Part shown: positions 17,072 to 24,544 of the stretch, one piece after another
How positions within the stretch are numbered: the stretch's first letter is position 1
How the letters are laid out: the number at the start of each line of letters is the position of its first letter
Assembly (NCBI GenBank): GCA_000875945.1
Contig: JPZU01000001.1
Location: 792,468 to 825,059, forward strand
Source of the DNA: Lachnospiraceae bacterium TWA4
GTDB taxonomy: Bacteria; Bacillota; Clostridia; Lachnospirales; Lachnospiraceae
Length of the DNA stretch: 32,592 nt
Direction: 5' to 3'
Translations under genes and position numbers: made by a program
The notes under the pieces: generated by a model
Database searches by the model: none
Told to the model about the DNA's origin: nothing
The model's input: only the letters and a program-made list of their open reading frames with translations

Positions 17072-17503
17072 TCAATGGACGGCAACAATACTTTTAATAG
17101 ACTGTCCCTTCATATATCCGCAAGCCTTAAGCCCTGCCTGAATAATTTGAGTCCATTTTTTAGCTGATAATTCAATGACTGTATGATCATCTAATTCAAT
17201 CGTGCATACATCCTCATCATTATTTATTTCTTCATCACAAGAAATTTTATACATATTTTTACGGCTAATGGCTCCAATTTCTTCTAGCGTATTAATCATA
17301 CGGTAAACAGTGGCAGAACCAATTTTTTCATCTCTTTTTGATGCCTTATAATAAATTTCTTTGCAACAAGAGAAATCTTCTTCTAAGATGATATCAAGAA
17401 GCATCAATCGTTGTTTGGTAATACGACAACCCTGATCTTTTAGCTTTTGAATAATCATCTCTTTTTTCATTTGAGTTCTATGATAATTTCTTGAGTCTCC
17501 CAA
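17072..17503 (-). CDS. Fur-family-like transcriptional regulator
   Basis: The N-terminal half is a Fur-type winged helix: DQGCRITKQRLMLLDIILEE, a SCCKEIYYKASKRDEK stretch and the recognition-helix phrase IGSATVYRMINTLEEIGAI. The C-terminal half is unusual for Fur: I see neither the HHxH iron/zinc-binding cluster nor paired CxxC zinc motifs, only scattered cysteines (SCDEE, DVCTI, KACGY) and a single central His. It could sense metal differently or respond to something else. I place the start at TTG 17503, preceded by GGGAG with 6 bases between; an earlier TTG at 17521 and a later ATG lack good sites. It follows the FeoB-associated peptide gene by 24 bases and precedes a terminator, so it is probably the last gene of the iron operon and may regulate it. 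Confidence 0.82.
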   Translation of the reverse strand: MGDSRNYHRTQMKKEMIIQKLKDQGCRITKQRLMLLDIILEEDFSCCKEIYYKASKRDEKIGSATVYRMINTLEEIGAISRKNMYKISCDEEINNDEDVCTIELDDHTVIELSAKKWTQIIQAGLKACGYMKGQSIKSIVAVH

Positions 17504-17527
17504 CGTATTCTCCCTTGGCAATGGCTC

Positions 17528-17656
17528 TTAATGGCAGCAACTACAACCTCCACAATCTCCATTGCATCCTTTTCCATTCTTTTTATCTTTAATAATGACT
17601 CGAATCACTAAAGCAACAACACCTGCTACAATAGCGCCTACTATAACTGTTCCCAT
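17528..17656 (-). CDS. FeoB-associated Cys-rich membrane peptide
   Basis: A 42-residue protein with one membrane helix (about 3-22, TVIVGAIVAGVVALVIRVII), a short basic linker and a cysteine-dense tail CNGDCGGCSCCH. This architecture is the FeoB-associated Cys-rich membrane protein family found beside feoB in Firmicutes, thought to take part in Fe(II) uptake, though the exact role is not settled. The ATG at 17656 follows an ideal AGGAGGT site. It lies directly downstream of feoB, with the Fur-like gene after it. Confidence 0.92.
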   Translation of the reverse strand: MGTVIVGAIVAGVVALVIRVIIKDKKNGKGCNGDCGGCSCCH

Positions 17657-17691
17657 AGATTACCTCCTAAAACATTACATATCCGTATATA

Positions 17692-20169
17692 TTAGTTAGC
17701 CAATCCTGCCTTACTTGCCTTAACAGCTTTGCTCTCTGGACGAACCAATAAGTAAATTCCTGCAATCACAATAATTGCTGAAACTACAGTTCCAATACCT
17801 ACAGATACTGTACCTGTTACTAAGCCAGCAACATTGTAGAATACCATAGCTACAAGGTAAGCAAATCCACACTGATAGCCAACTGCTGTCCAAAACCATT
17901 TTGCACTATTCATTTCTCTACGAATTGCACCTAAAGCTGCAAAGCAAGGAGCACAAAGTAAGTTAAATACTAAGAATGATAAACCTGCTGCTACGCTAAA
18001 TGCAGCTGCCATATTTGCATAAGTTGCTTCTCCACCATAAACAATACCTAAGGTTGCTACGATATTTTCTTTTGCTACTAAACCAATAACAGATGCAACA
18101 GCTGCCTGCCATGTTCCCCATCCTAAAGGAGCAAAAATCCAAGCAATTCCCTGACCAATGGTTGCAATAATACTAGAGTCTAACTGATCTTCTGATAACA
18201 TGGTAAATGAACCATCTACAAATCCGAAGAATGATACAAACCAAATAACGATGGTAGAAAGTAAGATAATAGTTCCTGCCTTCTTAATAAATGCCCATCC
18301 TCTTTCCCACATGCTACGAAGTACATTACCTACTGTAGGCATATGATAAGCTGGAAGTTCCATAACGAATGGTGCTGGATCTCCAGCGAACATCTTTGTT
18401 TTCTTTAAAATAATACCTGAAATAATAACCGCAAAGATTCCTAAGAAATAAGTAAATGGTGATACCCATGCTGCTCCACCAAAGATTGAACCAGCAATCA
18501 TAGCGATAAATGGTAATTTTGCACCGCAAGGAATAAAGGTGGTTGTCATAATCGTCATACGACGGTCTTTTTCATTTTCAATCGTACGAGTTGCCATAAT
18601 ACCAGGAACACCACAACCTGAACCAATAAGGTAAGGAATGAATGAACGACCTGATAAACCAAATTTACGGAAAATTCTATCCATAATAAAAGCTACACGA
18701 GCCATATATCCACAAGCTTCAAGGAAAGCTAAGAAGATAAATAAGATAAGAATCTGAGGTACGAAACCTAAGACAGCACCAACACCTGCTACGATACCCT
18801 GCATAATCACACCACGTAACCAATCAGCTGGCTGAAGTTTATCTAATGCTGCTTCAATGAACACTGGAATACCTGGAATCCATGGACCATAGTTTGCTGG
18901 GTCTGGACCTTCACCTTCATATTTATTATAAACCTCTACAGACCCCTGTAAATCTGCTACATTTGCAGTAATATCTTCTGTTTCAAGTGTATCTTCATCA
19001 GCAAATACTGTATAAGTAACTGTAGTATCTGCTGGTACAGAAGCTACAAACTGACTAAGTGCACTACTTGCAGTAGCAAAATCAAAATCTTCTGCTTCAT
19101 TATCAATGGCTTCTGCAATGTCTTCATTACCTGCATTTTCAGCAAATGCATTAATCATTGCTACAGCAGCATTAAATTCGCCATCAGCTTCATCAAATGC
19201 TTCACGACCAACACCTGCTGCAAACCAACCATCGCCAAATACACCATCATTTGCCCAATCGGTTGCAATAGTTCCAACAGATGTTACTGATACATAGTAC
19301 ACAATAAACATGACAAATGCAAAGATTGGAAGTGCTAAAAATCGGTTTGTAACAATTTTATCAATCTTATCAGAAATCGTCAATTCTCTCTTTGCATTCT
19401 TTGTAACACATTCATGAATCATTGACGAAATATAGGTATAACGCTCATTGGTAATAATACTTTCTGTGTCATCATCAAATTCTTCTTCTAAGATTTCAAT
19501 CTCTCTTGATGCATCTACGCTTTGTTTCATTTGCTCTGCGATTTTTTCATCACGTTCTAATAGTTTAATTGCAAAGAAACGTTTCTGTTCTTCAGGCACT
19601 CCAGAAAGTTTTGCCTTTACAGAGTCAATCTGTTTTTCAACTTCTGTGTCAAATTTATGTACTAAAGTATTTCTCTTGCCACCTTTTGCAAGAGCTAAAG
19701 CACGCTCTGCTGCTTCTTTGACACCAGTACCCTTTAAAGCTGAAATTTCTACTACTTCACAGCCTAAGTGTTTAGCTAATTTATCTAAATAAATCTTGTC
19801 ACCGTTTTTATTGACAAGGTCCATCATATTGACAGCCATAATTACTGGAATACCAAGTTCAATTAACTGGGTAGTTAAGTAAAGATTACGCTCGATATTT
19901 GTACCATCGACAATATTAAAAATAACATCTGGCTTTTCATTAATTAAATAATTTCTAGCAACAACTTCTTCTAATGTATATGGAGATAAAGAGTAAATAC
20001 CTGGTAAGTCTGTAACAATTACATCTTTATGTCCTTTTAATTTTCCTTCTTTTTTCTCAACTGTAACACCTGGCCAGTTTCCGACAAACTGGTTAGAACC
20101 AGTTAAGGCGTTAAACAATGTCGTTTTACCGCAGTTTGGATTACCTGCTAATGCTATAGTAACTGACAT
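17692..20169 (-). CDS. feoB: Ferrous iron transporter FeoB
   Basis: FeoB is the GTP-dependent Fe(II) permease. The N-terminal G domain has G1 GNPNCGKTT (about 8-16), G2 in the NWPGVTVEKKEG segment, G3 DLPGIYSL, G4 NMMD and G5 SALKGTG. The membrane domain carries the two Gate regions, including GSGCGVPGIMATRTIE and TTTFIPCGAKLPF. At 825 residues it is longer than usual because of an acidic, almost lysine/arginine-free stretch of about 105 residues (about 321-426) between the first and second membrane segments, predicted outside the cell. Start ATG 20169 has AAGGAG upstream. It belongs to the operon feoA-feoA-feoB-Cys-rich peptide-Fur-like. Confidence 0.96.
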   Translation of the reverse strand: MSVTIALAGNPNCGKTTLFNALTGSNQFVGNWPGVTVEKKEGKLKGHKDVIVTDLPGIYSLSPYTLEEVVARNYLINEKPDVIFNIVDGTNIERNLYLTTQLIELGIPVIMAVNMMDLVNKNGDKIYLDKLAKHLGCEVVEISALKGTGVKEAAERALALAKGGKRNTLVHKFDTEVEKQIDSVKAKLSGVPEEQKRFFAIKLLERDEKIAEQMKQSVDASREIEILEEEFDDDTESIITNERYTYISSMIHECVTKNAKRELTISDKIDKIVTNRFLALPIFAFVMFIVYYVSVTSVGTIATDWANDGVFGDGWFAAGVGREAFDEADGEFNAAVAMINAFAENAGNEDIAEAIDNEAEDFDFATASSALSQFVASVPADTTVTYTVFADEDTLETEDITANVADLQGSVEVYNKYEGEGPDPANYGPWIPGIPVFIEAALDKLQPADWLRGVIMQGIVAGVGAVLGFVPQILILFIFLAFLEACGYMARVAFIMDRIFRKFGLSGRSFIPYLIGSGCGVPGIMATRTIENEKDRRMTIMTTTFIPCGAKLPFIAMIAGSIFGGAAWVSPFTYFLGIFAVIISGIILKKTKMFAGDPAPFVMELPAYHMPTVGNVLRSMWERGWAFIKKAGTIILLSTIVIWFVSFFGFVDGSFTMLSEDQLDSSIIATIGQGIAWIFAPLGWGTWQAAVASVIGLVAKENIVATLGIVYGGEATYANMAAAFSVAAGLSFLVFNLLCAPCFAALGAIRREMNSAKWFWTAVGYQCGFAYLVAMVFYNVAGLVTGTVSVGIGTVVSAIIVIAGIYLLVRPESKAVKASKAGLAN

Positions 20170-20245
20170 TTCTTTTCTCCTTCTTACTCATATTTTGTAA
20201 AACTATTTTTATTAGTAATAGCTAACGCACTTCCTTAAAAAAAAG

Positions 20246-20467
20246 CTATTCTACTTCGATCATTTCCGCATCTGCTCTACGCAAAGATAGTTCATAGCCT
20301 CTGACTGTAACTTCTACAGGATCTCCAAGTGGTGCAACTTTACGGACATAAATATCTACTCCCTTTGTAATACCCATATCCATAATTCGTCTTTTGATAG
20401 GACCTGTACCTGTTAATTTTTTTGCCTTAACAGTTTGACCTACCGGAATATCTTTTAATGTTTTCAT
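20246..20467 (-). CDS. feoA: FeoA family protein (second copy)
   Basis: A 73-residue SH3-like FeoA protein that assists FeoB, probably at its cytoplasmic G domain. The family pattern is clear: TLKDIPVGQTVKAKKL, RRIMDMGITKGVDIYV, APLGDPVEVTVRGYELSLRR. AAGGGGATACT precedes ATG 20467. It lies 76 bases upstream of feoB and 32 bases downstream of another feoA. Having two single-domain feoA genes before feoB is common in Clostridia. Confidence 0.93.
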   Translation of the reverse strand: MKTLKDIPVGQTVKAKKLTGTGPIKRRIMDMGITKGVDIYVRKVAPLGDPVEVTVRGYELSLRRADAEMIEVE

Positions 20468-20499
20468 AGTATCCCCTTATAGTAACTTATTTAATTGTA

Positions 20500-20709
20500 T
20501 TAAACTAAGATTTTTCTAGCCATATCGCTTCCAATTGCAACTCTTGACCCCTTAATATCTACAATAATATTTCCTGACATTTCGGATACAATAGTTACTG
20601 TAGCACCAGCCACAAAACCTAGATTTTCTAAAAACTTGCGAATTTCTTCTTTTCCGCCTACTTTTTTAATAATATTAGACTCACCTGTTCTACTCATTGA
20701 CAATGGCAT
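20500..20709 (-). CDS. feoA: FeoA family protein (first gene of the feo operon)
   Basis: A 69-residue FeoA-type SH3-like protein, more diverged than its neighbour: KVGGKEEIRKFLENLGFVAG, a TVTIVSEMSGNIIVDIKG beta hairpin and a SRVAIGSDMARKILV end, matching the usual LGxxxG and GxxxALxxxxAxxI layout. GGAGGT stands 8 bases before ATG 20709. As the promoter-proximal gene it shares the regulated promoter at 20764-20794. Confidence 0.9.
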   Translation of the reverse strand: MPLSMSRTGESNIIKKVGGKEEIRKFLENLGFVAGATVTIVSEMSGNIIVDIKGSRVAIGSDMARKILV

Positions 20710-20738
20710 ATGCTTACCTCCGTCTTCTGCTTTCTTAT

Positions 20739-20820
20739 TTGAAAATCTTTTTCAATTGCAGAGTTAGTATACACTAATATCAATTAGTAGTCAATACTTT
20801 TATTGATAAAAAATATCAAC
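20739..20820 (-). promoter_or_regulatory. feo promoter with overlapping inverted-repeat operators
   Basis: On the minus strand TTGACT (20789-20794) and TATACT (20766-20771) are 17 bases apart. The plus-strand palindrome TTAGTATACACTAA (20764-20777) covers the -10. The palindrome ACTAATATCAATTAGT (20773-20788) fills the spacer and shares a half-site with it. Two further inverted repeats flank the promoter: TTGAAAATCTTTTTCAA (20739-20755), in the leader, and TTGATA/TATCAA (20804-20820), upstream. Such spacing suggests metal-dependent repression, probably by a DtxR- or Fur-family protein; the regulator is inferred. Confidence 0.8.
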
Positions 20821-20830
20821 AATTTTGTTC

Positions 20831-20859
20831 TTGTTAAAATACTTCTTTCATGCTACAAT
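20831..20859 (+). promoter_or_regulatory. Promoter of the yihY-type gene
   Basis: TTGTTA (20831-20836) and TACAAT (20854-20859) with a 17-base spacer, about 34 bases before ATG 20893. It is divergent from the feo promoter, and the 20804-20820 inverted repeat lies between the two. Confidence 0.75.
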
Positions 20860-20892
20860 CACTGCGTAGTGTCAAATCAAAAAGGAGTCTTT

Positions 20893-21716
20893 ATGAAAAA
20901 AGTTTCATCTGCTATTACGCAAATTATGGAAGACGAGCTTACAGTATATGCTTCACAAGCTGCTTTTTTATTGTAATTTCAGCCTTTCCAATGTTAATGC
21001 TGCTTTTAAGTATTATTCAATTTGTTTCTCCTGAAATTAAAGACAGTATGATTCATTATATCTGTCAACTAACGCCCGATCGACTATCGACGTTTGTTAC
21101 TGATTGTATTAATGAAATTTATACCAAATCTTCAGGTGGTACTTTATCATTTTCAGTTATTGCAACTTTATGGTCTGCATCCAAAGGGTTTAATGCGATT
21201 CAAATAGGATTAAATAAGATTTATAAAACCACTAAAGAGCTACATTTTATTGTTTTTCGTTTAGTAAATATTATTTATACCTTTATTTTCTTAATTATTT
21301 TTTGGTTATTTTTAGTAACTATGATGTTTGGAGATATTCTAAAAAAACTAATTGCTAAGCATCTTCCAACGCTTAGCAATAGTATTTCACCTTATCTTCA
21401 TCTTCGCCTAATTTTGGCAATTATTGTGTTAATTGCATTCTTTACAATGATGTATGGAACTTTTCCAGGACGAAGAGCTATTTTCATTCGTCAACTTCCA
21501 GGAGCTATTTTTGCTGCCTTTGGTTGGATTGGATTTTCTTACGGTTACGCTTTTTATATGAATCACTTTTCAAACTTTTCATATATGTATGGTAGCTTAA
21601 CTGCAATTATCCTTTTACTTCTCTGGGTTTATTTTAGTATGATTATCCTATTACTAGGAGCTGAATTTAATATCCTCTATCCTCGAATTAAAAGTTTTCT
21701 TCGAAAAGTTTCCTAG
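20893..21716 (+). pseudogene. YihY/UPF0761-family membrane protein, frameshifted
   Basis: Members of this family (often misnamed BrkB or ribonuclease BN) are six-helix inner membrane proteins of uncertain function. The real start is ATG 20893 after AAAGGAG; an ATG at 20850 lies inside the promoter. From 20893 the frame reads MKKVSSAITQIMEDELT then YASQAAFLL and stops at 20974-20976. The rest of the family homology (FIVISAFPMLML, the WSASKGFNAIQIGLN signature, and the C-terminal YGSLTAIILLLLWVYF) is in the -1 frame. One extra T in the T6 run at 20964-20969 restores AAFFIVISAFP, a perfect family match, giving about 274 residues. The site reads T TTT TTA in frame, a recognised slippery heptamer, so ribosomal or transcriptional slippage cannot be excluded. 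The 3' end overlaps the convergent gene by 29 bases. Confidence 0.82.
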
Positions 21717-22362
21717 CTACCTCTCCCTGCTTTTTATAAATCGAATGAGCAGGGACGTAGCCACGAATCATTGAAAGTGGATAAATATTGGTATGAGCTC
21801 CTACAATTGAACCTGGATTTAGAACAGTTCCACAACCAACTTCTACATAATCTCCTAAGATTGCTCCCATTTTCTTAATTCCTGTCTCAATTTTATCACC
21901 CATAAAACGTACAACAACATTCTTTTTATCTGATTTTACATTAGAAGTAATAGAGCCTGCACCCATATGAGATTTATAACCTAAAATAGAATCTCCTACA
22001 TAATTGTAATGAGGTACCTGAACTCCATCAAATAAAATCACATTTTTAAGCTCTGTAGAGTTACCAACAACAGCTCCATCCCCTACAAGGGCGTTTCCAC
22101 GAATAAAAGCACCTGGTCGAACTTCGGTATTTTCTCCAATAATTGTTGGTCCAAGAATCGTTGCTGTCTCATAAATCTTTGCACTCTTTGCAATCCAAAT
22201 ATCGTCGCCTCTTTTTTCATATAAATCCTCTGGTAAGTTCTTTCCAATTTCTAAAATCGTATCATGAATCTTAGCCAAACCTTCCCAAGGATATTGTAAA
22301 GTTTCTAACATAAAAGCTGCTTTTGTATGTGTTAAATCAAACAGTTTTTTACAAGTAATCAT
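21688..22362 (-). CDS. GlmU-like left-handed beta-helix (hexapeptide repeat) protein
   Basis: A 224-residue protein related to the acyltransferase half of GlmU-type UDP-N-acetylglucosamine pyrophosphorylases but without a nucleotidyltransferase domain. Hexapeptide repeats run from about residue 55 to 200 (IAKSAKIYETATILGPTIIG, VRPGAFIRGNALVGDGAVVG, MGAGSITSNVKS, VEVGCGTVLNPGSIVGAHT), and VPHYNYVGDSILG is a GlmU-type catalytic-loop phrase. Such stand-alone proteins are common in Clostridia, with unassigned substrates. The ATG at 22362 overlaps the topB stop by 4 bases, so the two are translated together. Confidence 0.82.
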   Translation of the reverse strand: MITCKKLFDLTHTKAAFMLETLQYPWEGLAKIHDTILEIGKNLPEDLYEKRGDDIWIAKSAKIYETATILGPTIIGENTEVRPGAFIRGNALVGDGAVVGNSTELKNVILFDGVQVPHYNYVGDSILGYKSHMGAGSITSNVKSDKKNVVVRFMGDKIETGIKKMGAILGDYVEVGCGTVLNPGSIVGAHTNIYPLSMIRGYVPAHSIYKKQGEVARKLFEENF

Positions 22363-24341
22363 TTTTTCTTTTTCTCCTTTTTATAAAATGGTTGGATATT
22401 TTCATATCGCTGTTTTAAATTTCCAAAACCTCTGTGCTGGATAACAAAGCTAGTTCGTCTTCTAATAAATCCTTCTAGCTTTTCCATATATTCATCAGGA
22501 GTAATTGTTCCCTCTGTTACATAGGTAAGCCCTTTTTCCCAACTTGCAGTAAGTTCTGGATTTAATAAATGTTTAATAGAAATAGACACAACTTCATAAA
22601 TCATTTCACCTAATAAAGTTGGTGAAATTACCTGTGTTTTTGCATTTAAATTTAAATAGTTAATAGATACTAATTTTTTTAAAATTTCTGCTCTTGTCGC
22701 TGAAGTTCCAATGCCACTTCCTTTAATTTGGGCTCGTAATTCCTCACCTTCTATTAACTGTCCGGCATTTTCCATCGCCAAAATCATGGATCCTGAATTG
22801 TATTTCTTTGGTGGAGAAGTTTCTCCTTCTTTAATTTCAAAGTCACTTACTGGAAGGCTTTGTCCCTTTTTAAGATTTTTTATTAATTCTAAAAATCCTA
22901 CGGGTGTTTCTTCACGACGCGTATTTAATATACTTTCATCAACAACCAAATAGCCAGATTCTACTAAAACCTTGGTTCCAGCAAAAAAATGTTCAGATTT
23001 TACTAAAAATTCTAGATTATATTTTTCATAAACTGCGGATGGATAAAATACCCCTAAAAATCTAGCAACGATCATCTGATAAACTAGTGCTGACTGAGGT
23101 TTTAGTGAATTTAATGCTTTAAGTCCCTGACCTGTTGGAACAATTGCATAGTGATCAGTGATTTGCTTATCGTTAACATATCGGGTTTTTGCAATACCTG
23201 AATGCCATCCATTTTCTAAAATCGTTTTTGAAAACTCTTTACACCACAAAATTTGATTAAGACCGGATAAATTTTTATGAATTTCTTTAGCTGCTGCTGT
23301 TGATAATACTCTTGCATCAGTCCTTGGATAGGTCACAAGCTTTTTTTCATACAATTCTTGAACAATCGACAAGGTTTGATCAGGACTAATTTTTAATCGC
23401 TTAGAACAAGCATTTTGTAATTCAGCTAGATTATAGAGTAATGGAGGATTTTTCTTTTCCTTCTTTTTTTCTTTTACAATTAAATTGGCTTCTACAGGTG
23501 ATGGATCTTGTAAAAATTTTATTAATTCTTCAGCTTTCTCCTTCGTTGTAAATCCATTATCTTTATAAAGCCAAGGAGAACTTTCATACTTACTTCCTTT
23601 AACTACCTTCCACTCTGCTTGAAGTGTCGATTCATCAACTTTTAAATTTGCAAGTACTCGAAAGAACGGTTTTTTTACAAAGTTTCTGATTTCTCGCTCA
23701 CGATTCACCACCATTCCAAGTACACAAGTCATTACTCGTCCTACGGAAACAACAGTATGATTATTTCCCAAAACATTACTCACTTCACTTCCATAGCAAA
23801 GCGTCAAAAGTCTAGAAAAATTAATACCCATTAAATAATCTTCTTTTGCCCTTAGATAAGCAGACTTTGCAAGATTATCATAGCTGGATAAATCCTTTGC
23901 CTCGCGAATTCCTTTTAAAATTTCTTCTTCTGTCTGTGAATCAATCCACACACGAAGACGTTTTTTATTTTCTACTCCTGCCATTTGTTCTACAAGACGA
24001 TAAATATATTCTCCTTCTCGTCCAGAGTCCGTACAGACATAGATCGTTTCTACATCTTTTCGATTTAACAAATCACTAACTATTGTAAACTGTTTTTTGA
24101 CTCCTGAAATAACTTCATATTTATAATCCGTTGGTATAAAAGGCAGAGTATCTAATGACCACCGTTTTAGACGGGAATCATAAACTTCTGGATAGCTCAT
24201 TGTAACTAAATGTCCAACGCACCAAGTAACCACATAGGACTGCGATTCTAAGCATCCGTCTTTTGTTGTCATTTTTTCTTTTAATGCCTTGGCAAATTCT
24301 TTAGCTACACTTGGTTTTTCTGCAATAAATAAAGATTTGAT
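22359..24341 (-). CDS. topB: DNA topoisomerase III with an apparent ATC start codon
   Basis: A type IA topoisomerase that relaxes and decatenates single-stranded DNA. The TOPRIM domain holds EKPSVAKEF with the essential Glu (residue 8) and TDSGREGEYIYRL. The active-site Tyr lies in VTYPRTDARVL (about 338), and the SVGRVMTCVLGMVV and GIGTSATRAEILKKL motifs are present. Family members start with M-K-S-L-(V/F)-I-A-E-K-P-S. Here K-S-L-F-I-A-E-K-P-S is preceded by ATC (24339-24341) with AAAGGAG ideally placed upstream, exactly where ATG is expected. The first ATG in frame (24272) would delete 23 residues including the catalytic Glu. The start is therefore AUC, or the gene is crippled by a point change. 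No gate-domain lesions seen. Confidence 0.85.
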   Translation of the reverse strand: MKSLFIAEKPSVAKEFAKALKEKMTTKDGCLESQSYVVTWCVGHLVTMSYPEVYDSRLKRWSLDTLPFIPTDYKYEVISGVKKQFTIVSDLLNRKDVETIYVCTDSGREGEYIYRLVEQMAGVENKKRLRVWIDSQTEEEILKGIREAKDLSSYDNLAKSAYLRAKEDYLMGINFSRLLTLCYGSEVSNVLGNNHTVVSVGRVMTCVLGMVVNREREIRNFVKKPFFRVLANLKVDESTLQAEWKVVKGSKYESSPWLYKDNGFTTKEKAEELIKFLQDPSPVEANLIVKEKKKEKKNPPLLYNLAELQNACSKRLKISPDQTLSIVQELYEKKLVTYPRTDARVLSTAAAKEIHKNLSGLNQILWCKEFSKTILENGWHSGIAKTRYVNDKQITDHYAIVPTGQGLKALNSLKPQSALVYQMIVARFLGVFYPSAVYEKYNLEFLVKSEHFFAGTKVLVESGYLVVDESILNTRREETPVGFLELIKNLKKGQSLPVSDFEIKEGETSPPKKYNSGSMILAMENAGQLIEGEELRAQIKGSGIGTSATRAEILKKLVSINYLNLNAKTQVISPTLLGEMIYEVVSISIKHLLNPELTASWEKGLTYVTEGTITPDEYMEKLEGFIRRRTSFVIQHRGFGNLKQRYENIQPFYKKEKKKK

Positions 24342-24363
24342 TCTGTTTCTCCTTTCAAAAATA

Positions 24364-24530
24364 GGGACTGTTACAAAATGTTTTTAGCTTCCATATTCCA
24401 GTGTACACGAACTTTTCTTGACATCTGTACGCCTTTGCCAGACTACGTCTGTCAAGTTTCGTACATCTGTCTCAAAGATGCGTACACTTTGGAATATTGG
24501 AAGTCTAAGCACTTATTTTGTAGCAGCCCC
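24364..24530. repeat. 167-base palindromic intergenic element between pyk and topB
   Basis: The ends form an imperfect terminal inverted repeat: GGGACTGTTACAAAA (24364-24378) against TTTTGTAGCAGCCCC (24516-24530), 13 of 15 pairing. Inside, CTTCCATATTCCAGTGTAC pairs, with small bulges, to GTACACTTTGGAATATTGGAAG. Further in, CTTGACA (24417-24423) pairs with TGTCAAG (24450-24456). It has no coding capacity. GGGGCTG(T/C)T(G/A)CAAAATAA also appears at 32555-32572, so it is probably a dispersed repeat or MITE-like element, and it may terminate pyk. Confidence 0.65.
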
Positions 24531-24544
24531 AGTAATTTAATGAA

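Noticed and set aside
20850-20895. An in-frame ATG at 20850 giving a 288-residue yihY-type protein without a frameshift
   Set aside because: This ATG overlaps the -10 TACAAT region and lacks a Shine-Dalgarno; its first 40 residues do not resemble the family, whereas ATG 20893 after AAAGGAG does.
20964-20976. Programmed -1 frameshifting in yihY as the main explanation
   Set aside because: The heptamer is suitable but no downstream stem-loop or well-spaced internal Shine-Dalgarno is visible, so it is kept only as an alternative.
21688-21716. 29-base overlap of the convergent yihY-type and GlmU-like genes as a special regulatory feature
   Set aside because: Short 3' overlaps between convergent genes are common in compact genomes and no extra signal supports a function.
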